From NCBI RefSeq assembly GCF_002234675.1, contig NC_019867.2:4172001-4236000 (forward strand): DNA of 64,000 bases, written 5' to 3'. Under the pieces are notes generated by a model, which saw only the letters and a program-made list of their open reading frames with translations, did no database searches and was not told where the DNA came from. Position 1 is the first letter of the stretch. Every line of letters begins with the position of its first letter. Below, piece by piece: positions 10,280 through 23,131 of this stretch. The stretch comes from Oryzias latipes. Lineage: Eukaryota; Chordata; Actinopteri; Beloniformes; Adrianichthyidae. The position numbers and the translations under genes are program-made.

Positions 10280-13130
10280 TTGCAGAAGCAGTTTGGTGGC
10301 CATAGGACCTCTGTTCTGCACCTGAACTCTCCAGATGGAGTCAACAGCTGGTAAGATGATGGTTGTGTCCCCGAGGCATTGGCTCCTCAGACCTGGTTGC
10401 CTTCTCTCCTCACACTGAGAGACTGGAGATTTCTAGTCATGCAATGATCCTGGGTTCAGGTTACATCTGAACTGGGGAGGTGTTCATATTCCGGTGGGGC
10501 TGGTTCTGTTCCTCACCTTCATGTCATGGACTAATCTGAATTTTTTTCATTGTTGGCTTGGTGTTTGGACGGTTCTGGCTCAGGTCTGAACCTTCGGTCC
10601 CCTCCAGCCTTAATTCTGGGTGACTGGCGTTTGGTTATCCAGGGGGGGTTTGTATCAAGTTCAGGGGGGGCTTGATGGGGCCTTGATGAGTCCAGGGTCT
10701 CTTCTCTTTCAATTTTCTGAATCATTTTTGTGCTTTTTGCAAAAACACACTCATCTGAGCACAGGTACGGAATCATCCTCAAAGAAGACATTGATTGGCG
10801 GGTATGATTCGCATTTTACATGTTTTTGCATGATATGTATGCATGGGTTTCTATGGACATGGAAATGACTATGGAGTTAGTTTTTTTTTCATTTGTGTTT
10901 GTTGAATTTGTGTCTTTGTGCACAAAAATCCGCTCTTGGGTAAATATTTGCACGATAGTCATACATTTTAAGCAATGTCTGTTGCTTATTGCATTGTTTC
11001 CCTTTTGTTCCCCCAATCATTTGTTTGTTTTTATGTCTTTCTGTGACCTCTTTCCCCCTTTTTATTTCATGTACCCACTTTCCTTCCTTCTACCTGGTTA
11101 AAAAACTCAAATGGAATATGCAATAAAATAGAGTTTTTTCTCAAATAAAAAAGAAGCTCATAAAAAAAATAGAGTTTTAAGAATAAAATATGTCCAACAC
11201 AAAAGGCGGTTTGTCTGTTATCTCAGCAGCTGGACAAGACAACTAATAAACAAACAAACAATAAATAAACGACAAAGAATACCAGTAGACAAAATGTGGC
11301 ACAGTGAAAAAAATCATCTCAGGGATATGAGGGAGAAAGAAAAAATAGCAAACACTGAAATCTTTAGACCATGTTAGAAATAAGTTAAATATTAGCAAAA
11401 TATCAACAACAAAAGGAAATACTGACCACAGGTCTCCTTTAAAAGTAACAAAAAACAAATCTTTGATTTTTTTGGAGACTCCTGATCTGTCAAAAACAGT
11501 AAGAATATTCTGTCACTGTGTAAAGATGTTGAGTAAATGTGTGATCCAAAAAATCTGCTATTCCCCCTCAGAATTTAGTGCAAGCATCATCTTTGTCTTC
11601 AGATTAAGTATTTTATGCAAAAGCCTTTGGGGATTCACTTCCAAACATAGAACAGTATCCTGAATGAATTATTTACCCGCTGCAGTAACCGTCCTGGACT
11701 CGACATTTTTGTTAGCTCTTCTGATGCATGCACAGCCGATCTTCCAGCAGGGTTACCCCACTTTCACTGCCTCGGTCAGTCAGGCTCTGTGGGCTGCTTC
11801 CTGCTGGGTTTACAGAGGATTTTCTTTTTCTGTTTTCCCTTCTTGAGATCTTCTTCTAGTTACTCCCCTGCTCCATCAGTTGGAAATTGCAGCTCCACAG
11901 CGTTTAGGCTGACAAACCTGCTGAACCAGAGAAAAATACTTTGTTTTTGGCTCATTTACATTTTTGGCTCACAGCAGCTACATGTAAAGTTTGGGACTTT
12001 TCTGATCAAACTGCAAACCTGCAGAAAGCCACAGTTTTTCCTCTTTCACTAGTAGACCTACAAAACAAAACAAAAGCAGCACGGACCGGAGCTAAATTGA
12101 CTAGTTTTACGAGCAAAAACTAAATGTATTATTGTTAATTAAAGAAAAATAAACTAACATATAAAAAACTGAAATACATAGCTTAACCTTTTTTAAGAAA
12201 TGACAAAATAACACCACATTAATCTAAATTTTAAGAGTCTACTAACCACAGCAATGACAAAAAGTTGAGTTCTAATAACTTAAACCAGGTGTGGCAGTTC
12301 AGAGTAAGGCTGCAAATATTCATTTTAATGATTCATATCATAATTTGTGGTTGTCTGTCATTCATTCATAGTTGATATTGGTTCGTTTGAACAATCCCAT
12401 TCGATCCAATTCACTGATCTAAAATCGAACTTGGACAAATTTAACCAGAGTTTCAACCGTTGTGCCTCAATCCAAAGGTATTTTCCAACATTGATTATCA
12501 ATTTATCTCATTTTGAAACAGTCTTTTAATGGTTTAAGTCCTTTTGAGTCTTTTTGATGTACAACTTGCCTCAGACAGATCAAGCTGGTTGGATTGTAGG
12601 AAAAGACATCGATACATTGATTGAAGTTAAGAGTGATCAGTCACTTTCCAACTGCCTTAAAATGGATAAAACTGGATTAAAGATGAGCAAAACAAATAAA
12701 AACCCAAATATAGAGGAAAACTACTTTAAATTTTGTAAAAGATTGTGCAAAATTTGTAGTTTAAACCCCAAATTAATCTCAAGGATTGAAAATAAATTGA
12801 CCAGATTCTGTATTAAAATATTTTACGCATTCTGTGCGTAGGGCGTCCAGCGTGGACGCATGTGCACACTTTCTGTATGCGCCACATTCGAATCAATGCC
12901 TGGTTTTATTTGGAATCGAGCTGCCTGAAAAGCATTGTCTTTTCTGAACAATCGTCCCTCTTTAGTCTCAATGTTAAAGTCCCAGCTGCAGCTTTGATGG
13001 AGCGCTTGCGTAACTTCTGTGCCCGCTGGGTGTTGCTGGACGCTGACCCACCCTGCCAACAGAGATGCGTCCTCCCTCTTCTGTCACTCTCCACGCCCCC
13101 ATCTTCCACCCCAGGCCTGCAATAGGTTCG
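10280..13130. other. no gene seen
   Basis: Only short frames without recognisable domains. From about 12830 the sequence becomes richer in CpG toward the start of the acidic-protein gene, which fits an upstream regulatory region. Confidence 0.45.
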
Positions 13131-13157
13131 CTCCCAAGGTAAGAAAAAGCCAGGAGA

Positions 13158-13165
13158 CTTTATAA
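13158..13165 (+). promoter_or_regulatory. candidate TATA box of the acidic-protein gene
   Basis: CTTTATAAACA lies 80-90 bp upstream of the ATG at 13245, a fitting distance for a start site near 13190. A sharp TATA promoter would suggest tissue-restricted expression. A caveat is a strong donor-like CCAAG|GTAAGA at about 13138, which could instead mark the end of an upstream non-coding exon. Confidence 0.45.
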
Positions 13166-13244
13166 ACATCCTCCTTGCCCGCTCTGTCCTTGCTGCCAGG
13201 TTTCACTCCTGTATTCTGTCGAGGTCCTAACAGCGCGCACCGAA

Positions 13245-16200
13245 ATGCCCAGCAAGAGGAAGAAGAACAAGCGCCGCATGAGGAGGGTGGTGAGTTCCCA
13301 GGGGTTCTTTTTGCGTATTTCTTTTAGGAGTTTGCATATAAATAATGTTTTTTTAAGTCTAAATTCATTTTTTAAATAAAATATAAGTATTGAGTTTGGG
13401 GAGAAAATCCTGAATCGATTTTAAAAAGTAATTGAACAGACAAATACAAAAGTGGTCGAACGCGCAAACCTTTAGCAGGGAAAACGTCCAAAGATGCTCC
13501 ACTCGCGCAAATCTGACGTCTTCCAGTCCACATTCTGAATGTTTGATTAGTGAGAACATTTTCAGCCCTGGCATTCAAACTTTAGGTTAAAATCTGTCAT
13601 TTTTCACAATTTCTGAAATGAAGAACTCTTTGTGGGGTGATAGATAAAAAGCTCAATGCTGCAGCTTAAAAAACAACTTTTTTAAAAGAGGGACTTTTTA
13701 CTTTTGAACATTCAGTGCCCAAAAAAAAAAAAAAAATGAGGGGAGGGGTGTACAGTAGTGGAGAGGGAAGGAGATTATAATGAGGGAGTAAGTTATTCAA
13801 AACCTGTTTTCTTGAAGGTTAAAGGTTACTCTATATCTCAAATCTGTTTTTATTTCTTTGTGGATCCCCTTTTCTGTATTTGTTATACACATTTGTGCAC
13901 ACAAACACACACTTGCACAATACCCTTTTCCCTGAGCTTCAACTTGGTCCCTCAACTGTATTTGGTCATCCATTGACTTGTCTTGAAAGAGTAAAATCTG
14001 CTCAGCGTCTCCTGTGAGCGTTGGTGCCACTCGGACAAGTTTGGCCTCTGAGGTCATTTGCAGTTTTGTGTTATCACCAGTTTCACCACAGATACCAAAG
14101 ACCTGCAAGACGAAGCTGAGCGCTCCTCCATGGCTGCACAGATTTACCTGCTTTAAATGATGCAGCCGCCAGGTTTACGTCAGGCTTTGAATGGACTCCG
14201 GCGTGGTAGGGGTTGTTTTGACAGCAGTGTGCAGGACAGACATTCACGTATGCTCCTGCTTTTTGGACCAGAGCCTTGGTTTAGCTGTGCCTCGCAGGCT
14301 GTGGTCCGAACAAAAGCACTTTGGAGGGGGAGTGATTGTAACCTGATTATAACATTATTATGCAGTGATTAGGCCTCTTGTCTGCACAGCGGGGCGCCCA
14401 GCAGTGCTGCTGACTCGCACGGTTTCTGTTCCCGCTTCACCAGACCTGTCAGGATCGCTCTGATTCAACTAATTAGCTCCCATTATCTAACTAGATACGC
14501 TGGGCACACTCCCAGTTGCCCCCTCCCTGCATAGGTCTGCTCTGCTTAAACCACCATTTAGTCCTGAGGTGGTGGGGGGGTGGGGGGTGGGTGTCCAGAG
14601 CTGAAAAACATGCTGGACCTGGTTGGGATGGCATGCATGGTATTTCTGCACAGCAGTGTGCTAGAACAACCCCTCACTGCATCAGAAAGTCCTCCATGAC
14701 GTTTGTACAATATTTTGCCTTAGATATACGCATAAGACTCACCATCAACCTCACTTTTGACCAAAATAAGTATACACCATGAAAAAAAGGATTTGATTTG
14801 TTTGTAAAAATGTTTGAAGATGAATCAAATAAATGGAAGCCATGTGTGGATATGATGTAAAGCTGACAAAACTGTTTGTACCATGCTCCTGTGCCTTTTT
14901 TCTGATGATGGAGAACATGGTGTAGCGACTGACGCTAAACTGTGTTAATCTGTTCTGTGTTGCTATCGTCAGTTAGCGCTAAGTGATTCTGTCATGTTCT
15001 GTGTTTTCATTGGTGCTCCAGTCAGTTAGATGAATATGATTGGAAGAGTGTGGGTGGAGGCGGAAAAGCAAGTAGTCGTGGAGTGTCGTGAGAGCGACCC
15101 GAATGAGGAGACGGCGTCAGGTCAAGTCTTCCGTTTTATGCTGTGTTTGGCGTGATTGCAGCTAAGGCTGCACGATACGAGGAAAACTGGCAATATGCGA
15201 TATTAGTGATTAATATTGCGATAACGATATTATTTGCGGTAAATAAACAAATAGCAAAACAACCAAAACATCATACCGTTTCAAAATTTATACTCCAAAT
15301 GACCCTCGTCGACATAGGAGGCGAACATCTAACATAATAGGGCTCCATCTGATTGGTCAACAACGTGAAGGAGTCCATCTGATTGGTCAAATGCATAAAG
15401 GGAATTATTTGATTCTTTAAATACTTCGAGCTGAAATAAGATTGTTTTAGCACATTTAAGGTAACCATTTATTGTGTGTGAATGTGTGTGTGACTGGGTG
15501 AATTGGTCTGTGACTGTAAAGCGCTTTGGGCCTTGTAGGTAGAAAAGCGCTATATACGTATACGCCATTTTACCTTTTTTTTATTGCAATTTTCGTTGTC
15601 TTTTGCGATATGCATATTGCAGCGCTTAATATCGCGATAACAATAAATTTGCGGTATATTGTGCAGGCCTGGTTGCAGCTAATTGCGACCATTTAAACTA
15701 CATTATAGTGTCACATTTGGAAAACGTCCGTCTCCAACTTTTCATTACATGCAGCAGGAAGTTACAATGTATTATAAAAATTAAGCTAAAAATTGCATTT
15801 CTGAGTATTTTTTATTTATTTAAAATTTTATGAATGATGAGCAGATGAAAAAGTGGTATTTGAAAAAGAGATCATTTGGGATGTCGAAATTATGCTGAGC
15901 GGGCAACAACTTCCCTGCTCTGCTCCATTCTGATGCATCCACCTGCAGACAAATAGATCCTTGAACGTCTTTGTTTCCCTCATCCGAGCTAGAATCTGGA
16001 TCCAAACTGTACGGCTGGATAGTTCCAAAACTGCTCACCGTTTTAGTTGCACTGGTAATGTTAGGATGGGGGTGTGAGGGTCTGTAACTTAGCTTGAGAG
16101 CATGTAAACAGATGGATGACGGGAAGAGGGGCAGGCTTACTCTGCACAAATAGTCCCACCCACAATTTAGATTCGAATTTCTTATGAACTTTTGTCGCTT

Positions 16201-19200
16201 TGCAGAAACTAGGTCCTGAAAAACAACACGTTTTTATGTTTTATTTTGGCTAAAAACGACATAATCATAATTAAAAGACCACTGAAAATAGATCAAAAGA
16301 TGATCGGAGTGGGACTTTAATGTTATTTTTCTCTTTGCAGCAGGTTCAAAGGAGGGTGCTTGAGGAGCAGCATGCAGCTAACCTACCAGTCAAATCCAGC
16401 ACAGGGATGGTTGGTGCAGCACCTCCTGCAGCCGCCCCCAAGAAAGCGGCTAAAACTGCTGCACCAGCTCCAGAAAAGATCTCACCAGTCATTCCTATTA
16501 CTGCCCCCACCAAACTGGAGCCAAAACCTGTTGAGAAAGAACCTGTAGTAGAGCTTCTTTCAGAAAACATTCATGCACCAGATGCTGACGTTGGGTTGGT
16601 GGAACAGATCTCTGCTGAGGCTGAGGATCATTTAGATGTTAAGCCCGAAGCCCCAACATTTGCACCTGAAACTCTACCAGAGGAGCCATCTGCCGATGAG
16701 ACCGATGCGGTTCACAAGGCTGAAGTCGCTGTTTTGGAGACGGAACCAGCAACTGAGGTACAGAGAAGTTTGGTTTACCCCAAAATTTAACAAATTCAAC
16801 GTAATATTATTTTATTTGGTGGACTTTTATTCTGAAGCGTATTTTGTTTCAAAGTAAAAACCAGTTTTCAACGTAAGTTGAAAGTAGATGGAATTTTCAT
16901 ACTAAAGTTATGAATTATTCAAAAATAAAATTGTTGCTCAGAACAATGTTTCTTCTATTTCTCAGAAGCGTGAAAACAGACCAAATGAAGGTTTTTGGCA
17001 TATCACACTTTCTCCAACTGGCTGTTATCCTCCTGGTCTGACATCATTTCAGATTTTGAGGATAGATTTAAGTTTGAACTTTAACACTCTACAACTTTGC
17101 TGCCATCATTTTGTTACATTCCCCCTGGGTTTCTGTGTAGTCTCAATCTGTCTGTCAAATCTGACAAATGGCCTCCATCCTTCCCTGCCAACCGTTCCTT
17201 ATCGCCCTCTTTAGTCTCCTAAAAGCACGTGCCGTCCGTTAATCAGCATTTCAGACACACAGAAGGGGAAAGTATTGCATTATTTCATACTGTCAGTCAA
17301 CGTTTTATATGTTTTTGAACTGAAGTTCAGTCTTAGAAATCTTCAGAGTTTCATTGGCCTACAGTTTGTTAAAAGTACGATCCTAAAGTCCTGCATGTTT
17401 CTAAATGATTACATCTATATTTCAGTTTGGGGCACACGCTTACATTTAAAGTTTTACCTTCCAATTCAATGTGGACTGTTTTACAGAGTTAGGATTTTTG
17501 TATCTCTGCACAACATTTAAACTGTATTTTTTTTTAAAAAGAAATCGTTCCTTTTCCTATAATTTAACAATTCCAAGCAAGGAAAAGTCTGATTTAAAAT
17601 TTCAGATTTATAATTCTCCCAGCATTTTTAATACATTTTTTACTTCAGGAGCTTGTTTTTTTAGTCACAGTTCCAATATTTTCTTTTTTTTTAAATTCTG
17701 AATTTAGTTGAAAATTGCTTTGGAGAAAAAAACAATGTAATGTAATTTATTTTTTAAAATCATATATTTCTTTTTGAAATTACCGTTAGTGTAAAATTTC
17801 GGATCCTTTGGTAGCTGCATGTACCATGAACAGTACACAGTGTTCAGTTGCCTGAATAAATGGGGCGGGGGGGATACACACCCCCTTTAGCCACACTTGT
17901 GCTTGCGTGTTTTTACAAGAGTAAAGCTCACTTTCTCCCTCCTTCCTCCAGTCCTTTCTCCTCCACACAGCATCCATGTTTCCTTCAAAGTTTTTAAAGT
18001 GACTTTAATCTCCGGCGCTCTGGTCGTTGCTCCTTCGTCCTCCGTGCAGAATTCCTCTGATTCTGTTCAACGTTTGTCCCGTTCCCGAGCAGCGGGATCT
18101 TGCATTTGCCCCACATGTAAGAATAACTCCAACTCCAGAGGCTTAATAATTTATTGTCCAACGATGAGGGTCTACAATATTTATGTGCTGCTCTCTCTGA
18201 TTGCTGCTATGGCTCGGTGCACTTAGCCACACAGCGGGCGCCGCCCCACTGGCCATTTCAGCTTCTGCCATCAGCAAATCAATAAAGTAAATCAAAAACA
18301 GAAAGCCTTACATTCTGTCAGTATCTGCAGATGTTTAAGGAATTGTAGAAAATATGAACAGCTCAGATTAGTAGATATTTTGAGAGAGTTAAGGGCAAAA
18401 ACGTGAGCGTTTGTGGCGTTTTGTGCAGAAAGGACTTGAGCGTACAGAAATATGAGGGTGGAGGAATTTGTCTATGGTTCAGTTGCTTGTCGTTCTCGTC
18501 CTCCTTCCCCCCTCTGCAGTTTTGCTTCCCTCACAGCACGGTCCAGGGGGAAAAGTTGCTTTTATAGCCACCAAACTCATGATCAAATGTTGGCACGCTC
18601 TTTCACGTCTGCCTCAGAAAATGCGCTAAAACTCTCTTCGGTTCCTGGGTTTAACGTGTTCGATTTCTGGAGGTCATTGCTTGGCTGGCAAACCGCCGTC
18701 CGTGTAAGGGCTTGTTTAGCTCTGGGCACATTTTTTTAGGAGTCCTGAGCTCCTCCAGGAGCTCTGTGGAGCATGAGGCCCCTGTGTTGAACAGCAGCAT
18801 TTCCTTGTAAATGTGCCCAGAGTGGCTTTTTAACGACTTTCCAAAACACAATACTCTAGTTTGTTTTATCAAATGTGTGTACTTTTAAACGTTTTTGCTG
18901 AAATGAGAATAAGCTCCTCAACCTTCTGTTTTATCTTAGGTGGCACCCCCAGCTGAGGACCCAGTGGGGGCCCCTGTAGACCTCGAGGTAAACCTGGATT
19001 GTTGGTGTGCGCAGACACCACGAAAGATTTTCAGCTTCACGTGTCTCTATGCCGTAGGCAGATCAGACAGGTGGAAGTGAGCATGAGCGGAGAAAAACAC
19101 AAGCCGACTCGTCCAATATTGAGGCCAGCCTTGACTTCTGAAGTTTAAAAGCCTTCAGGAGGTGCGCTGTTCTGCAGAACAACATTTCTTCTGTCAAGAG

Positions 19201-22200
19201 GGATTGGCCAGGGTTTATGAGAAAGTTAGGGTTTAAGGAACCACAAAGTAAAGTCATAATTTTAGCAGAATAAAAAACTCCAAACAAACGGGTTTTTATG
19301 AAGTCCTGAGTTTTATCCTTACTCCTGGTCTGCCTCACACCTAAACAGTTGCAGCATCTGAACAAAAAACAGTTCCTTCAACAGAGAAGTGTCAGGTTAA
19401 ACTTCACATCGCTTTGCACACTCCCTCAGGTGCTTTGGGCTCAAAATATTTAAATGACAACCCTGGTCTCCTGCTAAGGCGGATCTGAACTCTCACTCCT
19501 TGAATCTGTGTGGCGTTCAGTCCGTCAGGCTTTGGTTCAGCGTGAGCGCCGTACGTTTGTCAGCTAAAACCAGTAATCGGTTAACACGTCTCTGACAGGA
19601 ATGGGTTAACACCCTGTCCAAAAACTGTTCAAAACCGCCCTTTATGCTGAAAGAGACAACCAAAACTGCCTCCTAGGTTCCATGGAACTTTGAAAATGGT
19701 GTCAGAACACAAATAGTACAGAAAAACGCAAATGTTTAAGTTGTTTTACTAAAATTGAAATAGCAGACACCCTGATGAAGACAGGCAAACTCCACAGAGT
19801 ATCTGAGCAGCAGTGAGATTGTTCTTTACTCTTATCAGGACGAGCCAACCACATTTTCTAAAATGACTTCATTCACACTTTAAAGACCCATTCTAATTAT
19901 TTAAAATAAAAATCTGTTTTTGGAGTTTTATTAACATGTTCTTGTGGCATTTTTCTGGTTTTGGCGTTTCTGGGTATTTTATTTTATTCAAATCGTTGTG
20001 AATCAGAGGCAGATGAAAAAATGCCATTTGAAAAACAATCGTATTTGTGACGTAAAAAATACGCTGAACGGGCCACAAGCTTCCTGCTCAGAGCTCACAG
20101 CAACGGGGAGGGGAAAGGGGGGTGGGGTGTTTTAATTTTTGGCTGAAAATGGCATAATGTAAAAAGCACAGAGACCATTTTTATAATAGATCAACAGATA
20201 TTGGAGTTAGTTTTTAATGAATTAACTGTAACTCACCTATAGAAGTTTTTTTTTTAATTTACATTGTGATGTTTGGCTGTCTGTAGATTCAGCCAGAAGA
20301 AACAGCAGAGTCAGAACCGGTAATTATGATGATGATTATTAATTTTTTCTGTACTGAGGAACCATTTAATCGTTTTCACCTTTGATAAATGTTCTTTGCA
20401 CGTGCAGACGCATCCCGTCTTTGAGCCGGAGACTGAGGTGAAGGCAGAGAGCCAGCCTGAGGAAGACTCCGCTGCCAGTGTGGAAGATGTCAGCGCACCT
20501 GTGCAGGAAGCCGCTGCAGAACCAGTGGCGCAGGAACTTCATAGCAACCATGTAGAACCTGTTGCAGACGACTTGGTTTCAAAACCCACTGTTGGATCTG
20601 AGGCAGAGGCTGCTGCAGAGATTTCAGATCAAGACGTTGACCTAGTCGCTCCCAATGAGCAGGAAGAGCAGGAAGAGCATGCGGCTGCAATTCCTGCTGC
20701 ACCGCTTTCAGCTGCAGAAGTGAGGCCTGAGATTAAATTCTTCTGTTTTTTCTTTTAAAAACCTAAACTTTACGATGTTTTTTTTTGTTTGCTTTAGGAT
20801 TCTCTTGTTGAGATTGAGGAGATCCCAGTGGTGAGAACCTATTAGTTTATGTTTTAATCAATACTTATGTTTAAATATAGCGATGATTATTGCGACTACT
20901 AAAAATAACACATTTAATTGACTTATTTGCTATATTTGTTCTGACCTTTTGTCATCAGGTTTCAGACAAAACCTCTGAGGCAGAAGAAGCTGAAGCTCCT
21001 GTAAACAAGAACGAGAAGGTAAAAATATTAAAATCTGATTTAAATGTCTGCTTTAGGTTGAAGAATCTCCACTTCTTTGTAACAAGTTCTTTTGCTTAGG
21101 CTGCAGATGGGTTACTGACAGTAGAGAGTTCTGCTTTCCAGCAGGTGAGAAACATTTATTCATGATTCAGCTCTGATTCAAATGTAGAATGTACTTTGAG
21201 TATTAGTATGTGTCAATTTACTGCACTTATAGAACGATCTTGTTTGTTTAGAAAAATAAATGAATAAATAAATTATAAATTAAATTAAACTTTTAGCACT
21301 TTTTTACTGCATTCCCTCGGAAAAATGAGGGCTGCAGTTCCCTCTGTTGCCACTAGAAGACACTTTGAGTTCATTTAAACTAATAAAATGAATGTTCTTT
21401 TTGTTGCTGCTTATGAATTTGATTGCAGGAGTGATGTGAAGTCCAAATTTTACAATACTATTAAAATTTTACTATATTAAAAAATTTTACTATATTAAAG
21501 TAGGTTGTTCTGCTGATACATTTGTCCCGTTTATTCATTTGTCAGATGTCTCTTTGTCGTGAAATCACTTAAACCCAACGACGAAGCAAATTGGAAAAAA
21601 CAAAGTAGTTGATCTCTGACCTGCAGAAACAACCAAAACAACAAAATAAATGATCTTCATGGCTGACTGAAATATGAAAGTAAATATATTTAAAATTCGT
21701 CTTTAGATCTGTTTTCTGAAAAGCAGTTCTTTGTTTCAGGAAACTCTGATGGACGGCGACTCGATGCCCGCTCAGACACAGTCAGTGGTCCGGCCTGATC
21801 CGGATCCTGCAGGGGAGGCGCCTCATGTAAGCTGTGTTGTCAAAAATCCTCCTTTATTTGATCTAACAGTTGCAGTTTGAATTAAAACTTTATTCATATT
21901 CAATCACCTGAATCAGATTTTAGGAAGATTTTCCTCAAATGAACAAAAACACAAGATATTCCCTGAAAAAAAATGAATTGAAAAAGATACAATAATAATT
22001 CTACATGGTCAACACTCATTGATGTTAAAATGAACTGATTTGATTTCAAAGAAAAGCAGAGCTAATATTCCAAATATCTCTACTTTTAAAAGAAGCATTT
22101 TAGTGTTTAAGAAAAGATCATTCTTTGTAGAATTAATGCAGCATCAAATTCTTCTTTCTAATTTTTTTTAACAATAAACACAAAACAATAAACTTATGTG

Positions 22201-23131
22201 CCAAATATTTATAGTTCTGATTTTAAGTCTACATTGTAATTTGTGTTTATTTTATATAATTTTTAAAAGTTTAACCCTGAACCAGCTTATAAAAATATTA
22301 CAAGAGAATATCTTGAATCTACTGTTTAAGGCATTAAGGTATTTCTCAGTTCTAGTAATATAATAGCTTTTTCTTGCCCGTGACAGTTATGCTTTCAGTG
22401 AGTAAACATGACAGTAAGGCCATCTGTGTAAAGCTGGGTTAGTCTTTCATAACAAAATTAAAAGTGTTTAGATTGATCCAAAATCCAGGCTTCAGATTTA
22501 ATCTTTTGTTGAGATTATAAAGAAAATTAAAAACCAGATTTTACTCTGAAAACATCAAGCAGACTGAGCCAAACTTTGACGATAACTGAGGCTGATGAGG
22601 CGGAACAGAAAACTGGTTGGTTAACTCTTCAGGTGAGGCTTAGATGCAGCCGTTAGGTGTGGTTAGTTTTTTTTACACACAGCTGGGTTTGAACTCTTCA
22701 TCTGTTTGGGGATTTACCGAGAAACTGAAATAGACCGAATTAATATTGTTTCTCCTCTCCTGAGAAAATCGTTGATCCTCTACATTTGGGTCTGAACCTA
22801 CGTCCTCCTCCTCCTCCTCCTCTTCATCATAGGATTCAGCTGCTGAGCAGACATATGCGTCTGTGCTGTCGGACAATCCTAAAGCCGAAAGCTGTGACCT
22901 GCCGTGTCAGATGCAGCTCCCCGTGGAGTCTGTGCCGCTCAGTGCAGAGGTGAACGCCTCCTTTTAACGCTTCAGAGATGCAGGAGCATAAACAAGCATA
23001 AACAAGAAGATGAACAACATTTTGGAGTTTCTGGGTTCCTCTGATCAAATCTTTTGGTCGCTGTTTAGGAGATCTCAGTGGAAACGGCTCTGAATGGACA
23101 CATTGTTCCAGAAGTTTCTATTGAGGGCTAG
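13245..23131 (+). CDS. Acidic Ala/Pro/Glu-rich protein, 11 coding exons, family unknown
   Basis: Exons read by eye: 13245-13289, 16341-16757, 18940-18987, 20287-20319, 20408-20719, 20798-20830, 20959-21018, 21100-21144, 21740-21826, 22833-22949 and 23069-23131 (stop TAG), giving 419 residues. All have AG/GT borders, and every length is a multiple of three in phase 0, so any internal exon can be skipped without a frameshift. The start, MPSKRKKNKRRMRRV, is strongly basic and could act as a nuclear or membrane/RNA-binding patch. Residues 16-30 look helical. The rest is low-complexity and acidic (many E, A, P, V, S), with a lysine/Pro/Ala segment near residues 50-80. I see no transmembrane segment and only two Cys, both in exon 10. 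I do not recognise the family. The exon 2 acceptor is a CAGCAG tandem, so one Gln may be optional. Confidence 0.75.
15165..15672. mobile_element. hAT-like non-autonomous transposon with target duplication
   Basis: Inside intron 1 of the acidic-protein gene. The ends form imperfect inverted repeats: AGGCTGCACGATA at the left and TATTGTGCAGGCCT at the right. The interior is rich in GCGATA/ATATCG. The direct repeat TTGCAGCTA sits on both sides (15156-15164 and 15673-15681), matching the 8-bp target duplications of hAT transposons within one base. It contains no transposase frame. A second, inverted-orientation copy lies at 55612-56015. A SINE fragment is nested inside at 15475-15579. Confidence 0.7.
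15475..15579 (+). mobile_element. 5'-truncated SINE nested in the hAT-like element
   Basis: This is the tail of the SINE family seen at 46-328 (TGTAAAGCGCTTTGGGCC and AAAGCGCTATATACG), without the pol III head. It is flanked by the 7-bp repeat TTTATTG at 15468-15474 and 15580-15586. The hAT-like copy at 55612-56015 lacks the insert and reads straight through the corresponding site, so it acts as the empty-site reference. Confidence 0.75.
15790..16320 (-). mobile_element. TTAAAGTCCCACTCCGAT-family transposon, copy 1
   Basis: In minus orientation it begins at 16320 with the terminal sequence TTAAAGTCCCACTCCGAT and aligns by eye with the complete copy at 23558-24208. It keeps the shared open segment encoding PYSLDPDSSSDEGNKD. 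It ends only 20 bp before exon 2 of the acidic-protein gene. The lower boundary near 15790 is not well defined. Confidence 0.7.
19879..20220 (-). mobile_element. TTAAAGTCCCACTCCGAT-family transposon, copy 2 (internally deleted)
   Basis: It opens with TTAAAGACCCATTCTAAT and shares ACATGTTCTTGTGGCATTTT, GGCAGATGAAAAA and the terminal GATATTGGAGTTAG with the other copies, but the acidic open segment is missing. It lies in intron 3 of the acidic-protein gene, about 65 bp before exon 4. Confidence 0.6.
22800..22827 (+). repeat. (CCT)n microsatellite serving as polypyrimidine tract
   Basis: A run of CCTCCTCCT ends at the AG (22831-22832) that opens exon 10 of the acidic-protein gene. The simple repeat therefore appears to be the acceptor's polypyrimidine tract, so length changes there could alter splicing. 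Confidence 0.6.

Noticed and set aside
15820-16149. 109-codon minus-strand frame as an antisense gene
   Set aside because: Same transposon family in the opposite orientation.
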